Shown: positions 43,496 to 53,328, counted from the stretch's first letter. The stretch: 64,000 bases of DNA from an uncultured Oscillospiraceae bacterium (GCA_934645175.1 CAKUDE010000002.1:32366-96365); one strand, 5' to 3'. The notes: generated from the letters alone by a model not told the origin. Numbers and translations are program-made.

Positions 43496-44896
43496 ATGAA
43501 AGCCATTCTCTTGATCGATTTCGGCAGCACCTACACAAAGGTCACTGCCGTGGACGTCGATTCGGAAACCATTCTGGGCACGGCTCAGAGCTATACCACC
43601 GTCCGGTCCGATATTCTCAACGGGCTGAACAACGCCCTTGCGCTGCTGCGTAAAACGATCGGCCCGGTCGAATTTTCGGGGCAGTACGCCTGTTCCAGCG
43701 CTGCGGGCGGGCTGCGCATGGTCGCCATCGGCCTCGTGCCGGAGCTGACCGCCAATGCTGCGCGGCAGGCTTCGCTTGGTGCGGGCGCAAAGGTCATCAA
43801 GACATACTCCTATGGCCTGACCGAGGGCGACCTGGCCGAGATCGACCGTATCGCCCCGGATATCTGTCTGCTGACCGGCGGTACCGACGGCGGCAACAGC
43901 GAGAATATCATTGCGAATGCCGCCGTGCTTGCCCGTGCAAAGGGCGACTTCCCCATTATCATTGCGGGAAACCGTAACGCGGCGGACGAATGCCGGAGAC
44001 TTCTGGCAAATAAGCAGACCTATGTCTGCGAAAACGTCATGCCACGGCTGGAGATCCCGAATGTTGCGCCCGTACAGGCGCGCATCCGCAGTATTTTTCT
44101 GGAGCAGATCGTCCGCGCCAAGGGCCTTTCCCGTGCCGAAGCGCTCATACACGGAATCCTGATGCCCACGCCCGCCGCCATGCTCAGCGCCATGGAGCTT
44201 CTGGCCAAGGGCACCAAAACCGAGGCCGGTATCGGCGATCTTCTGGGTGTGGATCTCGGCGGCGCGACGACGGACGTGTACTCCATGTCGCTCGGCCTGC
44301 CCGCCACGGGCGCCACTGCGCTGCGCGGCCTGCGCGAGCAGTACGCCAAGCGTACTGTGGAGGGCGACATCGGGATGCGCTACAGCATCCACGGTATCGT
44401 GGACGCCGCAGGGGCGGACCGTGTGGCGGAGCTTTCCGGGCTGAGCGAGGACGAATGCCGCGAACGCATTGAGTTTCTGGCCGCCCATACGGACGTTCTG
44501 CCCACCGAAGCCGACCCTGACGCCGAAAAGCTTGATTTTGCCCTTGCCTCGCTCGCCATCGAGACGGCCGTGGCGCGCCACGCCGGAACGCTGGAGGCGT
44601 TCTATACGCCCATGGGCATCAGCTATATGCAGACCGGTAAGGATCTGACCCCCGTGGAGACCGTCGTCGTTACCGGCGGCGCGCTGATCCACACCCGGCG
44701 TACCGCCGACATCGCGGCGCACGCGCTGTTTTCCCCCGCCGATCCCATGTCTCTGCGCCCGAAGCAGGCACAGATTCTGGTTGACCGAAAATATATTCTT
44801 GCAGCCATGGGGCTGCTCAGCACGATCTACCCCGACACCGCGCTCAGAATAATGAAAAGGGAGTTAACAAAGGATGGAACTCGAAATCAAAAATAA
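43496..44896 (+). CDS. glmL: Methylaspartate mutase accessory protein MutL/GlmL (466 aa)
   Basis: It is an ASKHA-type ATPase found between the two glutamate mutase subunit genes, thought to reactivate or protect the B12 enzyme. The phosphate-1 motif [16 protein letters not shown] (5-20), the [14 protein letters not shown] second phosphate loop (near 250) and [10 protein letters not shown] are visible. It starts 19 bases after glmS with AAAGGAG and overlaps glmE by 23 bases. It is not related to mismatch-repair MutL. Confidence 0.92.
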   Translation: MKAILLIDFGSTYTKVTAVDVDSETILGTAQSYTTVRSDILNGLNNALALLRKTIGPVEFSGQYACSSAAGGLRMVAIGLVPELTANAARQASLGAGAKVIKTYSYGLTEGDLAEIDRIAPDICLLTGGTDGGNSENIIANAAVLARAKGDFPIIIAGNRNAADECRRLLANKQTYVCENVMPRLEIPNVAPVQARIRSIFLEQIVRAKGLSRAEALIHGILMPTPAAMLSAMELLAKGTKTEAGIGDLLGVDLGGATTDVYSMSLGLPATGATALRGLREQYAKRTVEGDIGMRYSIHGIVDAAGADRVAELSGLSEDECRERIEFLAAHTDVLPTEADPDAEKLDFALASLAIETAVARHAGTLEAFYTPMGISYMQTGKDLTPVETVVVTGGALIHTRRTADIAAHALFSPADPMSLRPKQAQILVDRKYILAAMGLLSTIYPDTALRIMKRELTKDGTRNQK

Positions 44897-46349
44897 ACGA
44901 TGGACCGACGACGAATTTTTCAAGGTTCGTTCCGAAGTCCTGACCACCTGGAAAACCGGCAAGGATGTCGATCTTGACGAAGCCATTGCCTACCACCGCG
45001 CGCTTCCGGAGCACAAGATCTTCTCCGCCAAGCTCAACAAGGCGCAGGCTGCGGGCGAGACGCTCATCCAGCCGCGCGCAGGCGTAGGTTTGATCGAGAA
45101 CCATATCGAGCTGCTCACCTATCTGCAAAACGAGGGCGAAGCGGATCTTCTGCCCACGACCATTGACTCTTACACCCGCCAGAATCAGTACGAAAAGTGT
45201 GACGAAGGCATCCGCCGCGAGGAGGAGGGAATGCGCAACGGCAATTTCCACCCCTTCCTTAACGGCTTTCCCGCCGTCAACCACGGCGTTTCCGGCTGCC
45301 GCCGCCTGATCGAAGCGCTTGATACGCCCATTCAGGTGCGCCATGGCACACCCGATGCCCGCCTGCTTACCGAAATCGCCTATGCCGGCGGCTTCACGTC
45401 CTATGAGGGCGGCGGCATCTCCTACAACATCCCCTACGCAAAGAATATCCCCATCGAAAAGACCATGTACGACTGGCAGTACGTGGATCGTCTGACGGGT
45501 ATCTATGAGGAGGCCGGCGCGCCCATCAACCGTGAGCCCTACGGTCCGCTGACCGGCACGCTTGTGCCGCCGTGCATCTCCCACTCCGTCGCCATCATTG
45601 AGGCGCTTGCCGCTGCGGAACAGGGCGTCAAGAACATCACCGTCGGTTACGGTCAGCTCGGCAACTTCATTCAGGACGTTGCCGCCATCCGCACGCTCGA
45701 GGAGCTGACAAAGGAATACCTGGCCCGCTTCGGCTATCATAAGGTCAACGTGACCACCGTGCTGCACCAGTGGATGGGCGGCTTCCCTGCGGACGAGGCG
45801 AAGGCCTTCGGCGTTATCTCCTGGGGCGCAGCCACCGCCGCACTGGCGCGTGCGACCAAGGTTATCGTCAAAACGCCGCATGAGGCGGCCGGCGTTCCCA
45901 CCAAGGAGGCCAATGCGCAGGGACTGCGCGCCACGCGTCAGGTCGTGCATATGCTGGCCGACCAGCAGGTGCTCGGCTCGCGTATGGAGGCCGAATGCGC
46001 CATCATCAAGGCCGAGACGCGCTGCATCCTCGACCGCTGCCTGGAGCTGGGCAAGGGCGACATCATCCTCGGCGCCATCGCCGGCATCCATGCGGGCGTG
46101 ATCGACATCCCCTTCGGCCCGGCCAAGTGCAACGCCGGACTGATGCTCCCCGCGCGCGACAATTCCGGCGCGGTGCGTATCCTCAATACCGGCAATCTGC
46201 CCTTTACGAACGATCTGAAAGCCTTCCACCACGACCGGCTTGCCGAGCGCGCCGCCGTGGAGCACCGCGAGGTGTCATTTAAGATGGTTGTTGACGACGT
46301 TTACGCCATCGGTAAGGGTCAGCTCGTCGGGCGTCCGGACAATATGTAA
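44874..46349 (+). CDS. glmE: Glutamate (methylaspartate) mutase epsilon subunit (491 aa)
   Basis: It is the catalytic TIM-barrel subunit that binds glutamate and forms the active site with B12 held by GlmS. Typical segments are [20 protein letters not shown] (near 65-84), [20 protein letters not shown], and [20 protein letters not shown] near 173-192, which contains residues of the substrate pocket. Length matches the family (about 483-485) plus a few residues. The start lies inside the end of glmL with AAAAGGGAG, so both are translated together. Confidence 0.96.
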   Translation: MELEIKNKRWTDDEFFKVRSEVLTTWKTGKDVDLDEAIAYHRALPEHKIFSAKLNKAQAAGETLIQPRAGVGLIENHIELLTYLQNEGEADLLPTTIDSYTRQNQYEKCDEGIRREEEGMRNGNFHPFLNGFPAVNHGVSGCRRLIEALDTPIQVRHGTPDARLLTEIAYAGGFTSYEGGGISYNIPYAKNIPIEKTMYDWQYVDRLTGIYEEAGAPINREPYGPLTGTLVPPCISHSVAIIEALAAAEQGVKNITVGYGQLGNFIQDVAAIRTLEELTKEYLARFGYHKVNVTTVLHQWMGGFPADEAKAFGVISWGAATAALARATKVIVKTPHEAAGVPTKEANAQGLRATRQVVHMLADQQVLGSRMEAECAIIKAETRCILDRCLELGKGDIILGAIAGIHAGVIDIPFGPAKCNAGLMLPARDNSGAVRILNTGNLPFTNDLKAFHHDRLAERAAVEHREVSFKMVVDDVYAIGKGQLVGRPDNM

Positions 46350-46445
46350 GCCCTGGCGGAGCACGGCTCCGACCGTTTCCCCATTCCACCCATACACCGG
46401 ACGGCTTCCCGACGAAGCCGCCGGAAAGAAAGGACGTTTCAGAAT

Positions 46446-47693
46446 ATGAAAATTGTCAATGTGATCTGCGCGCCGGGTCGCACCGGCTTCTTCTTCGACG
46501 ATCAGAAGGCCATCAAGGCCGGCGCCAAGTCCGACGGTTCCGCCTATATCGGCGAGCCGATGACCCCCGGCTTCCGCTCCATCCGTCAGGCGGGCGAGTC
46601 CATCTCCGTGATGCTCGTGCTTGAAGACGGCCAGATTGCCTACGGCGACTGTGCTGCCGTGCAGTATTCCGGCGCGGGCGGCCGCGATCCGCTCTTCCTT
46701 GCCGAAGATTTTATCCCCGTCATCGAAACATACATCAAGCCGATGCTTGTCGGCCGCGAGGCGGACAATTTCCGCACGCTTACCCGTGAGATGGAGGCCA
46801 TTGAGGTGGACGGCAAGCGCCTGCACACCGCGATCCGCTACGGCGTCTCCCAGGCCATTCTCGATGCCGTCGCCAAGGCCAGCCATCGGCTCATGGCAGA
46901 GGTCGTTGCGGACGAATACGGTCTGACCGTCAGCGAAACGCCGATTCCCATTTTCACCCAGTCCGGCGACAACCGTTATGACAATTCCGACAAGATGATC
47001 CTCAAGCACGCGGACATCCTGCCGCACGCGCTGATCAACAACGTCGTGACCAAGCTCGGCACGCACGGCGAGCTGCTCAAGCAGTATGTTGCATGGCTGC
47101 GCGACCGCATCCTTGCGCTGCGCACCGACGAGAGCTACAGTCCCGTGATGCACATCGACGTCTACGGTACGATCGGTCAGGCCTTCGGCGACGAAAACTA
47201 CACCGGTATGGCCGACTATCTGGCGGAGCTGGAGCAGGAGGCCAAACCCTTCCATCTGCGCATCGAAGGTCCGATGGACGCGGGCGAGCGCGAAAAGCAG
47301 ATGCTCTGCCTGAAGCATCTGCGCGAGGAGCTGGACAGACGCGGTATCAACGTTGAGCTGGTTGCCGACGAATGGTGCAACACGCTGGAGGACGTGATCT
47401 ATTTCTGCGACAACAAGGCAGGTCATATGGCGCAGATCAAGACGCCCGATCTCGGCGGTATCAACAACACCATCGAAGCCGTGCTCTACTGCAAGGCTCA
47501 CGGCTTCGGCGCCTACCAGGGCGGTACCTGCAATGAGACCGACCGTTCCAGCCAGGTCTGCGTCAACTGCGCAATGGCCACGCAGCCCGACCAGATCCTT
47601 GCCAAGCCCGGCATGGGTGTGGACGAGGGTTACATGATCGTTTACAACGAAATGAATCGCATTATTGCGCTGCGCAAGGCAAAGAAAGCGTAA
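46446..47693 (+). CDS. mal: Methylaspartate ammonia-lyase (415 aa)
   Basis: It removes ammonia from 3-methylaspartate to give mesaconate and belongs to the enolase superfamily. Active-site residues are in the expected places: His194 in LPHAL, the metal ligands Asp238 (HIDVYG), Glu274 (RIEGP) and Asp308 (VADEW), and the catalytic base Lys332 in QIKTPDLGG. Length fits the clostridial enzyme. It lies about 95 bases after glmE with AGAAAGGACG upstream, and is followed by a strong terminator, so it closes the first transcription block of the cluster. Confidence 0.97.
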   Translation: MKIVNVICAPGRTGFFFDDQKAIKAGAKSDGSAYIGEPMTPGFRSIRQAGESISVMLVLEDGQIAYGDCAAVQYSGAGGRDPLFLAEDFIPVIETYIKPMLVGREADNFRTLTREMEAIEVDGKRLHTAIRYGVSQAILDAVAKASHRLMAEVVADEYGLTVSETPIPIFTQSGDNRYDNSDKMILKHADILPHALINNVVTKLGTHGELLKQYVAWLRDRILALRTDESYSPVMHIDVYGTIGQAFGDENYTGMADYLAELEQEAKPFHLRIEGPMDAGEREKQMLCLKHLREELDRRGINVELVADEWCNTLEDVIYFCDNKAGHMAQIKTPDLGGINNTIEAVLYCKAHGFGAYQGGTCNETDRSSQVCVNCAMATQPDQILAKPGMGVDEGYMIVYNEMNRIIALRKAKKA

Positions 47694-47704
47694 CATCCCG
47701 ATTG

Positions 47705-47734
47705 GCAGGGCTTCCCGCGAAGCCCTGCTTTTTT
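47705..47734 (+). terminator. Strong terminator after mal
   Basis: GCAGGGCTTC, loop CCGC, GAAGCCCTGC, then TTTTTT. Confidence 0.9.
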
Positions 47735-47750
47735 CAAGACGGAGGAAAAC

Positions 47751-48221
47751 ATGGTAAAAATTATTTCCGTCGGCGATGCGCCGGAGCTGCTGTCCCGTGC
47801 CGCAAAATGGTTTGCGTCGAAATGGCGCATACCGGAGGAGGCCTATCGCGAGAGTATGTGCCGCGCGGCGCAGGCACAGGCCGTCCCGGCGTGGTATCTG
47901 GCGCTTGACACAGAAGGGGAGATTCTCGGCGGCCTGGGCGTCATTGAAAACGATTTTCACAGGCGCCCGGACCTGACGCCGAATCTTTGTGCATTTTTCG
48001 TTGAGCCGGAATCTCGCGGACAGGGCATCGGCCGTGCGCTGCTCGCACATGCCTGTGCGGAGCTGCACGCGAACGGCGTGGAGGACGCCTACCTGATTAC
48101 CGATCATACGTCGCTTTACGAGAAATTCGGCTGGAACTTTTTCTGCATGGTCGAGGAGAACGACGGCGGCCGGGCGAGAATGTATCATCGAAAAACGGCA
48201 GTACGGCCGGAAAACAAATAA
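47751..48221 (+). CDS. GNAT-family N-acetyltransferase (156 aa)
   Basis: It has the acetyl-CoA-binding core AFFVEPESRGQGIGRALLAH (near 83-102) with the R/Q-x-x-G-x-G/A loop, and the C-terminal strand YEKFGWNFFCMVEE typical of GNAT enzymes. The first 30 residues (AAKWFASKWRIPEEAYRESM) are of the kind seen in small toxin-like or peptide-acetylating GNATs, but no target can be named. It lies in the fermentation cluster, 16 bases after the mal terminator, and the pathway has no step that needs it. Confidence 0.85.
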   Translation: MVKIISVGDAPELLSRAAKWFASKWRIPEEAYRESMCRAAQAQAVPAWYLALDTEGEILGGLGVIENDFHRRPDLTPNLCAFFVEPESRGQGIGRALLAHACAELHANGVEDAYLITDHTSLYEKFGWNFFCMVEENDGGRARMYHRKTAVRPENK

Positions 48222-48243
48222 CCAATCAAATAGGAGGATCCAT

Positions 48244-48780
48244 ATGCAGTCAGGATGTGTACAGGTTTACTATGGCGATGGGAAGGGAAAGACCACGGCT
48301 GCGATGGGGCAGGCGCTCCGCGCGGTCGGGCACGGGATGAAGGTGCTGATCTACCAGTTTCTGAAGGAGCCAACCTCGGGCGAGATCACCGTGCTGCGCA
48401 CGCTCCCCGGCGTTACCTACATTGAAAATGAAGGGAAAATTCCCTTTCTGTTCAACCTGACAGAGGAGCAGACGCAATATTACCGCGACCTCTGGCATAA
48501 GAAATTTGATAAAGTCTGCGAAGAAATTGCTTCGGAAAAATATGACCTTGTCGTTTTGGATGAGGTAATCGACGCGATGAATCTTGGAATTATTGACAAA
48601 TCCGAGCTGTATACGCTTATGGAAACCAAACCGGAATCGACGGAGCTGGTGCTGACCGGGCATCAATACGGCGAACCGCTGGATGAACTGTTTGCGCGGG
48701 CGGATTATGTCACAAAATGCGTGAAGGAAAAGCATCCCTTCGACCGCGGTCAGATGGCGCGTGTCGGGATCGAAAAATAG
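48244..48780 (+). CDS. cobA: Cob(I)alamin adenosyltransferase, CobA/BtuR type (178 aa)
   Basis: It attaches the adenosyl group of ATP to cobalamin, producing the coenzyme B12 that glutamate mutase needs. The P-loop YYGDGKGKTTAAMG (9-22), YDLVVLDEVIDAMNLGI (near 100-116) and LVLTGHQYGEPL match the CobA/CobO family. AGGAGG upstream; nine bases separate it from citD. Its place inside the cluster fits local supply of the cofactor. Confidence 0.95.
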   Translation: MQSGCVQVYYGDGKGKTTAAMGQALRAVGHGMKVLIYQFLKEPTSGEITVLRTLPGVTYIENEGKIPFLFNLTEEQTQYYRDLWHKKFDKVCEEIASEKYDLVVLDEVIDAMNLGIIDKSELYTLMETKPESTELVLTGHQYGEPLDELFARADYVTKCVKEKHPFDRGQMARVGIEK

Positions 48781-48788
48781 GAGGAACT

Positions 48789-49055
48789 ATGGAAATATAT
48801 TCAAAAGCGGTCGCCGGAACGCTGGAATCCAGCGACGCCTTCGTGACCGTCGAGCCGTCCGAAACGCTTTCCGTCGAGCTGGAATCGGTCGTCAGCCGTC
48901 AGTATGGCGAAGCCATTCGCGCCGCTGTTCAGTCGGTCGTTGACGAGCTGGGCGTAACCTCCGGACGGATCTGTGTGAATGACCGCGGCGCGTTGGATTG
49001 CGTCATTCGCGCCCGCGTCGAGACAGCCCTGCGCCGGGCAGGAGGCGAAGCATGA
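48789..49055 (+). CDS. citD: Citrate/citramalate lyase acyl carrier protein (88 aa)
   Basis: It carries the phosphoribosyl-dephospho-CoA prosthetic group on Ser14, visible in AGTLESSDAFVTVEP (9-23). It shuttles acetyl and acyl groups between the two catalytic subunits. Length is standard. It is coupled to citE by an ATGA overlap. Because the upstream cluster makes mesaconate, the complex is more likely a citramalate lyase than a citrate lyase (inference). Confidence 0.93.
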   Translation: MEIYSKAVAGTLESSDAFVTVEPSETLSVELESVVSRQYGEAIRAAVQSVVDELGVTSGRICVNDRGALDCVIRARVETALRRAGGEA

Positions 49056-49927
49056 GACGATCCATGCTCTTTATCCCCGGAAACACCCCGAATCTGCTGA
49101 TGAATGCGGATGTTCTGGGCTCAGATGCAATTATACTTGACCTTGAAGACGCTGTTTCTCCCGCAGAAAAGGATGCAGCGCGCATTCTTGTCCGCAACGC
49201 ACTGAAAACGCTCGGCTATCGCGGCGTGGAGGTTATCATTCGCATCAATCCTACCGAAACCGAGTTCTGGAAGCGCGATCTGGAGGCGGTTCTTCCGCTT
49301 CGTCCGTCGATGATTATGCCGACGAAGGTCAGCGGCCCCGAGGTTGTGCGCGAGGTGTCGGATTATCTGTCGATTCTGGAGCAGCGCGAGGGCATCCCTG
49401 TCGGGACCGTGAAGCTGATCCCGCTGATTGAAACGGCGCTCGGCGTCGAGAACGCATATGCGATTGCGTCCGCCGACCCGCGCGTCGCCGCGATTTTCCT
49501 CGGCGGCGAGGATTTGACGGCGGATTTGCAATGCAAGAGGACGAAAGAGGGCCGCGAGATCTTCTACGCCCGCAGCCGCATGGTCAATGCCGCCCGCGCG
49601 GCCGGCGTAGAGGTTTACGACACCCCCTTTACGGACGTTAACGACCCGGAGGGCCTGCGCGCCGATGCACTGCTTGCCAAAAGCCTCGGGTTCACCGGAA
49701 AAGCCTCCATCTCGCCGCGTCACGTTGACGCAATCAACGAGGTCTTTACCCCGACGCAGGCAGAGATCGACTATGCCCACGAGGTCATGGACACGATTGT
49801 CGAGGCGAAGCGCCAGGGGAAGGGCGTTGTTTCGTTACGCGGAAAAATGATTGATGCACCGATTGTCGCGCGTGCGCGGCAGGTGCTGGAGATCGAACGG
49901 GCACTGCTGGGAGGACAAAATGAATAA
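49052..49927 (+). CDS. citE: Citrate/citramalate lyase beta subunit (291 aa)
   Basis: It cleaves the acyl-ACP intermediate, giving acetyl-ACP and the oxo acid: oxaloacetate for citrate or pyruvate for citramalate. Family motifs: SMLFIPGNTPNLLMNA (4-19), AIILDLEDAVSPAEKDAAR with the metal-binding acidic residues, a late AIFLGGEDLTADL and FTGKASISPRHVDAINE. Length fits CitE. Its ATG overlaps the citD stop and its 3' end overlaps citF. Confidence 0.94.
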   Translation: MRRSMLFIPGNTPNLLMNADVLGSDAIILDLEDAVSPAEKDAARILVRNALKTLGYRGVEVIIRINPTETEFWKRDLEAVLPLRPSMIMPTKVSGPEVVREVSDYLSILEQREGIPVGTVKLIPLIETALGVENAYAIASADPRVAAIFLGGEDLTADLQCKRTKEGREIFYARSRMVNAARAAGVEVYDTPFTDVNDPEGLRADALLAKSLGFTGKASISPRHVDAINEVFTPTQAEIDYAHEVMDTIVEAKRQGKGVVSLRGKMIDAPIVARARQVLEIERALLGGQNE

Positions 49928-51335
49928 ACTTGCAAAATCGCTTCGCGAGGCCGTGGAGCGCTCCGGCCTGAAAAACGGTATGACCGTCTCCTTCCATCAC
50001 CATCTTCGTAACGGCGACTTTGTTCTGAATATGGTTTTGGAAACCTTATCCGATATGGGCTACCGCGACCTGACGGTTAACGCCAGCTCGATTTTTGACG
50101 TTCATGCGCCGATTTTGGAGCATATCCGGCGTGGCGTCGTGCGGAAAATTGAATGTAACTATATGGGCGGCGTCGTTGGACGTGCAGTCAGCGAGGGTAT
50201 TCTTGAGGAACCGGTTGTGTTCCGCACACACGGCGGCCGTCCGTCCGACATGGAAAAGGGGACGTCGCATATTGACGTTGCGTTTATAGCCGCCCCCTGC
50301 GCAGACGAAATGGGGAACTGCACCGGCAAATACGGTCCCTCCGCCTGCGGCTCCATGGGCTATGCCTTTGCCGATGCCATGAACGCAGACCATGTGATCG
50401 TCGTCACGGACGAGCTGCATAAATATCCGCTTATCGGCTTCTCTATACCGGAAATATACGTCGATCAGGTTGTAAAGGTGGATCGCATCGGCGACCCCGC
50501 CGGTATTGTATCCGGTACGACGCGCCTGACGCGCGACCCTGTCGGCCTGCGAATGGCGGAGCTTGCCGTGCAGGTGATCGAACACTCCGGCCTGCTGCAT
50601 GACGGCTTCTCCTTCCAAAGCGGCGCGGGCGGCGCGACGCTTGCCGCAACGAAATTTCTTCAGGAAAAAATGCTTACCGAAGGCATCCGCGGCAGCTATG
50701 GCATGGGCGGCATCACCGGCTGCATGGTCGAGATGCTGCAAAAGGGCTGCTTTGACGCACTGTTGGATGTCCAGTGCTTTGATCTCGACGCCGTCGCTTC
50801 GCTGCGCGACGATCCGCGTCATATGGAGGTCTCCGCGACTCAGTATGCCGGTGTCAGCGGTAAGAGCGCGGGCGTTGACTCGCTGGATGTTGTTCTGCTT
50901 GGAGCGACGCAGGTCGATGTCAATTATAATGTCAACGTGCATACCGACTCCAACGGCTATATCATGGGCGGCTCCGGCGGCCACAGCGACACTGCCGCGG
51001 GTGCGAAGCTGGCGATTATCATTGCGCCGCTGACGCGTGCGCGCTTGCCGCTCGTCGTCGAGCGCTGCATCTGCACGTCTACGCCGGGCAGTACGATCGA
51101 TGTGATCGTTACGCAGCGCGGCATTGCAGTCAACACCTTATACGGCAAAAACATCGAGCTGAAGCAAAAGCTTATCGAGGCCCGGCTGCCGGTCTGCGAT
51201 ATTACGGAGCTGAAGGCGCGCGCCGAGGCAATTTCCGGTGTGCCCGCCCTCGCGGAGCATACCGACCGCGTGGTGGCCAATGTCCTGTACCGGGACGGAA
51301 CGCTGTTGGATCACATTTATCAGGTCAAAAAATGA
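49920..51335 (+). CDS. citF: Citrate/citramalate lyase alpha subunit, acyl-ACP transferase (471 aa)
   Basis: It exchanges the acetyl group on the acyl carrier protein for citrate or citramalate. Typical: LKNGMTVSFHHHLRNGDFVL (near 17-36), YKYPLIG-like HKYPLIGFSIPEIYVDQVV, and the later NVNVHTDSNGYIMGGSGGHS. The chain is shorter than the about 510 residues of enterobacterial CitF, mainly at the N-terminus, as in clostridial relatives. Coupled to citE (8-base overlap) and to citC (4-base overlap). Confidence 0.94.
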   Translation: MNKLAKSLREAVERSGLKNGMTVSFHHHLRNGDFVLNMVLETLSDMGYRDLTVNASSIFDVHAPILEHIRRGVVRKIECNYMGGVVGRAVSEGILEEPVVFRTHGGRPSDMEKGTSHIDVAFIAAPCADEMGNCTGKYGPSACGSMGYAFADAMNADHVIVVTDELHKYPLIGFSIPEIYVDQVVKVDRIGDPAGIVSGTTRLTRDPVGLRMAELAVQVIEHSGLLHDGFSFQSGAGGATLAATKFLQEKMLTEGIRGSYGMGGITGCMVEMLQKGCFDALLDVQCFDLDAVASLRDDPRHMEVSATQYAGVSGKSAGVDSLDVVLLGATQVDVNYNVNVHTDSNGYIMGGSGGHSDTAAGAKLAIIIAPLTRARLPLVVERCICTSTPGSTIDVIVTQRGIAVNTLYGKNIELKQKLIEARLPVCDITELKARAEAISGVPALAEHTDRVVANVLYRDGTLLDHIYQVKK

Positions 51336-52354
51336 CGGATTACAGCTTATACGAACAGTCCGGCGCGCCGTTTACGGGACGCCGCCGCGCTGCCGTTGAG
51401 GCGTTTTTGCAGCAAAACGGGCTGGAGTACGACGAGGGGATTGAATACACGGTGAACCTGGTCGATTCGTCGGGCAGGATTGCGGCAACCGGCTCGCTGC
51501 GCGGAAACGTTCTGCAATGCATTGCGACGGACGAAGCGCTCCGCGGGGAAGGACTGACTGCGCGGATCGTTACACTGCTGCGCGCGCGGGCATTCTCGGC
51601 CGGGCGGACGCATCTGTTTCTGTTTACGAAGCCGAAGAACCGTGCGCAATTCGAAGGACTGGGTTTTTATCCGATCACGCAAACGGAGCAGGTGCTGCTC
51701 TGCGAAAACGTGAACGGGGGAATCCGGCGGTATCTGTCTGGACTCTCCCGACCAAAGGGCTCGGGTATTGCGGGGGCAATCGTTGCGAACTGCAACCCGT
51801 TTACGCTCGGCCATCGCCGGCTGATCGAGCAGGCGTCGGAGCAATGTGACACGCTGCATCTGTTTATCCTCTCCGAGGATCGCAGCGAGTTTTCGGCAGA
51901 GGAGCGCTTTGCGCTTGTGCGGCGCGGCGTTGCCGACCTCAAAAACGTCCTGCTGCATCCCACCTCGGATTATCTGATCTCCTCGGCGACGTTTCCGACC
52001 TATTTTTTGCGCGACAAGGCGGACGCCGCGTCGGCGAATTGTGAGCTGGATATCCGGATCTTCGGCGAGTTTTTTGTGCCGGAGCTGCGTATTACACGCC
52101 GCTTTGTCGGTGCGGAGCCGTTTGACCCCGTAACCGCCGCCTACAATTTCGCCATGGAGCGGCTGCTGCCTGCCTATGGCGTCCGGCTTGTCACATTGCC
52201 GCGCTTTGAAACCGGCGGTGTGCCCGTCAGCGCGTCGCGGGTTCGCGAGGCGCTGCACCGCGGCGATTTTGCGGCGGTTCGCGCACTGGTGCCGGATACG
52301 ACATATGAATTCCTGTGTAAAAAAGCCGCCGAAAACCCGGCGGCGATACGGTAA
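51332..52354 (+). CDS. citC: [Citrate (pro-3S)-lyase] ligase (340 aa)
   Basis: It acetylates the thiol of the CitD prosthetic group with acetate and ATP, switching the lyase on. A GNAT-like N-terminal domain (IATDEALRGEGLTARIVTLL, near 70-89) is followed by the nucleotidyltransferase domain with AIVANCNPFTLGHRRLIEQA (HxGH-type motif, here LGHR) and a late VPVSASRVREAL (ISxxR-type). It ends the operon before a terminator. The genes citX and citG, which make and attach the prosthetic group, are not in this window. Confidence 0.93.
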   Translation: MTDYSLYEQSGAPFTGRRRAAVEAFLQQNGLEYDEGIEYTVNLVDSSGRIAATGSLRGNVLQCIATDEALRGEGLTARIVTLLRARAFSAGRTHLFLFTKPKNRAQFEGLGFYPITQTEQVLLCENVNGGIRRYLSGLSRPKGSGIAGAIVANCNPFTLGHRRLIEQASEQCDTLHLFILSEDRSEFSAEERFALVRRGVADLKNVLLHPTSDYLISSATFPTYFLRDKADAASANCELDIRIFGEFFVPELRITRRFVGAEPFDPVTAAYNFAMERLLPAYGVRLVTLPRFETGGVPVSASRVREALHRGDFAAVRALVPDTTYEFLCKKAAENPAAIR

Positions 52355-52361
52355 AAAAGGT

Positions 52362-52387
52362 CCCGCCGTCCCTTGCCGGACGGCGGG
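52362..52387. terminator. Bidirectional terminator, citC / zinc-ribbon gene
   Basis: CCCGCCGTCC, loop, GGACGGCGGG between convergent genes. Confidence 0.75.
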
Positions 52388-52396
52388 ATTGCCATT

Positions 52397-53152
52397 TTAT
52401 CGGGGGATCAGACCCCAAAGGTCAACGTTTGTAATGATCATGGCGCGGAACCAGCTCTCAATGCCGGTGAGTAGACTGTAACCGACGAACATGATGCCGA
52501 TGATGACCAGAAGCTGCCAGAAATTCAGCTTGATCTTATAGACCTTCGTCAGAAGAACTACCAAACAGACGGCACAGGAGACCAGCAGCAGCGACCAGAG
52601 CCTTGTGTAGAACCAAAGGCCGAAAAGCTGGAAAACGAACAACGTTGCGAGAACGGCGACGGGAAGCGTCGCGGACGCACCGACGGAGGACAGCACCGAA
52701 CGGAAATTCACGCGTTCCCTGCCCACGAGCTGTGTCAAAAACACCGCGCCGACGGCCGTGCCTACGCCGATAACGGGCTGGGCAAAGGCTGTGACGAGCC
52801 AACCGAGCCAGGCAAAGGAGCCGTATTCCGGACGGAAGCGCAGCGCCGTGATCAGCGCACCGAAAAAGGCGAGAAGGATGATGGCAGCCGCATTTACCAG
52901 GGCGGGCGTCATATCGCGGTCTTCCTCGACCTGCCGCAGGGTATCGACCGGCGCCTTTATAAAGGACGTGATGAATTTCACATAGTTTTTCATCATGACC
53001 GAGAAGCCGCTTGGCGCGTCAGGCTTGGGCGCGGGGTTTTTGGTTTCCTGCGGCACATAGCCGACCTCGGGCTGCGCCTGCTGCGGCGCGCAGAAGGGAC
53101 ATTTTCCGTCTTCGGGCAGCGGACGCCCGCAGCGGCTGCAAAATCCTGCCAT
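52397..53152 (-). CDS. Zinc-ribbon membrane protein, YIP1-like (251 aa)
   Basis: An N-terminal zinc ribbon (CSRCGRPLPEDGKCPFC, Cys at 5, 8, 18 and 21) and a Pro/Gln-rich linker precede four to five membrane helices (about residues 85-110, 120-145, 160-180, 185-200 and 212-235). This architecture is frequent in Firmicutes and remains uncharacterised; the membrane part is similar in layout to YIP1 proteins. Start follows a GGAGG. It is a single gene opposite to the cit operon. Confidence 0.8.
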   Translation of the reverse strand: MAGFCSRCGRPLPEDGKCPFCAPQQAQPEVGYVPQETKNPAPKPDAPSGFSVMMKNYVKFITSFIKAPVDTLRQVEEDRDMTPALVNAAAIILLAFFGALITALRFRPEYGSFAWLGWLVTAFAQPVIGVGTAVGAVFLTQLVGRERVNFRSVLSSVGASATLPVAVLATLFVFQLFGLWFYTRLWSLLLVSCAVCLVVLLTKVYKIKLNFWQLLVIIGIMFVGYSLLTGIESWFRAMIITNVDLWGLIPR

Positions 53153-53328
53153 AAAAAATCCTCCGATGTTTGCGGCGACGCCGCTTTTTCCTCATTATAC
53201 CTTTCGCCGCACCGTCTGTCAAGCGCTGTCGAACGGATCGGCAAAAAAACGGCGGACAAGGGCCATGCACTTCCTGCAATCCAATGCCGGGATCGCCGCG
53301 GCGGCCCCGCGTTCCGTAATAAAAAAGA

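Noticed and set aside
43496..44896. DNA mismatch repair MutS/MutL
   Set aside because: The names coincide; sequence motifs are those of the glutamate mutase B12 subunit and its ASKHA accessory protein.
46275..48188. Minus-strand reading frame of 637 codons
   Set aside because: Antisense shadow of mal and the GNAT gene, both clearly coding.
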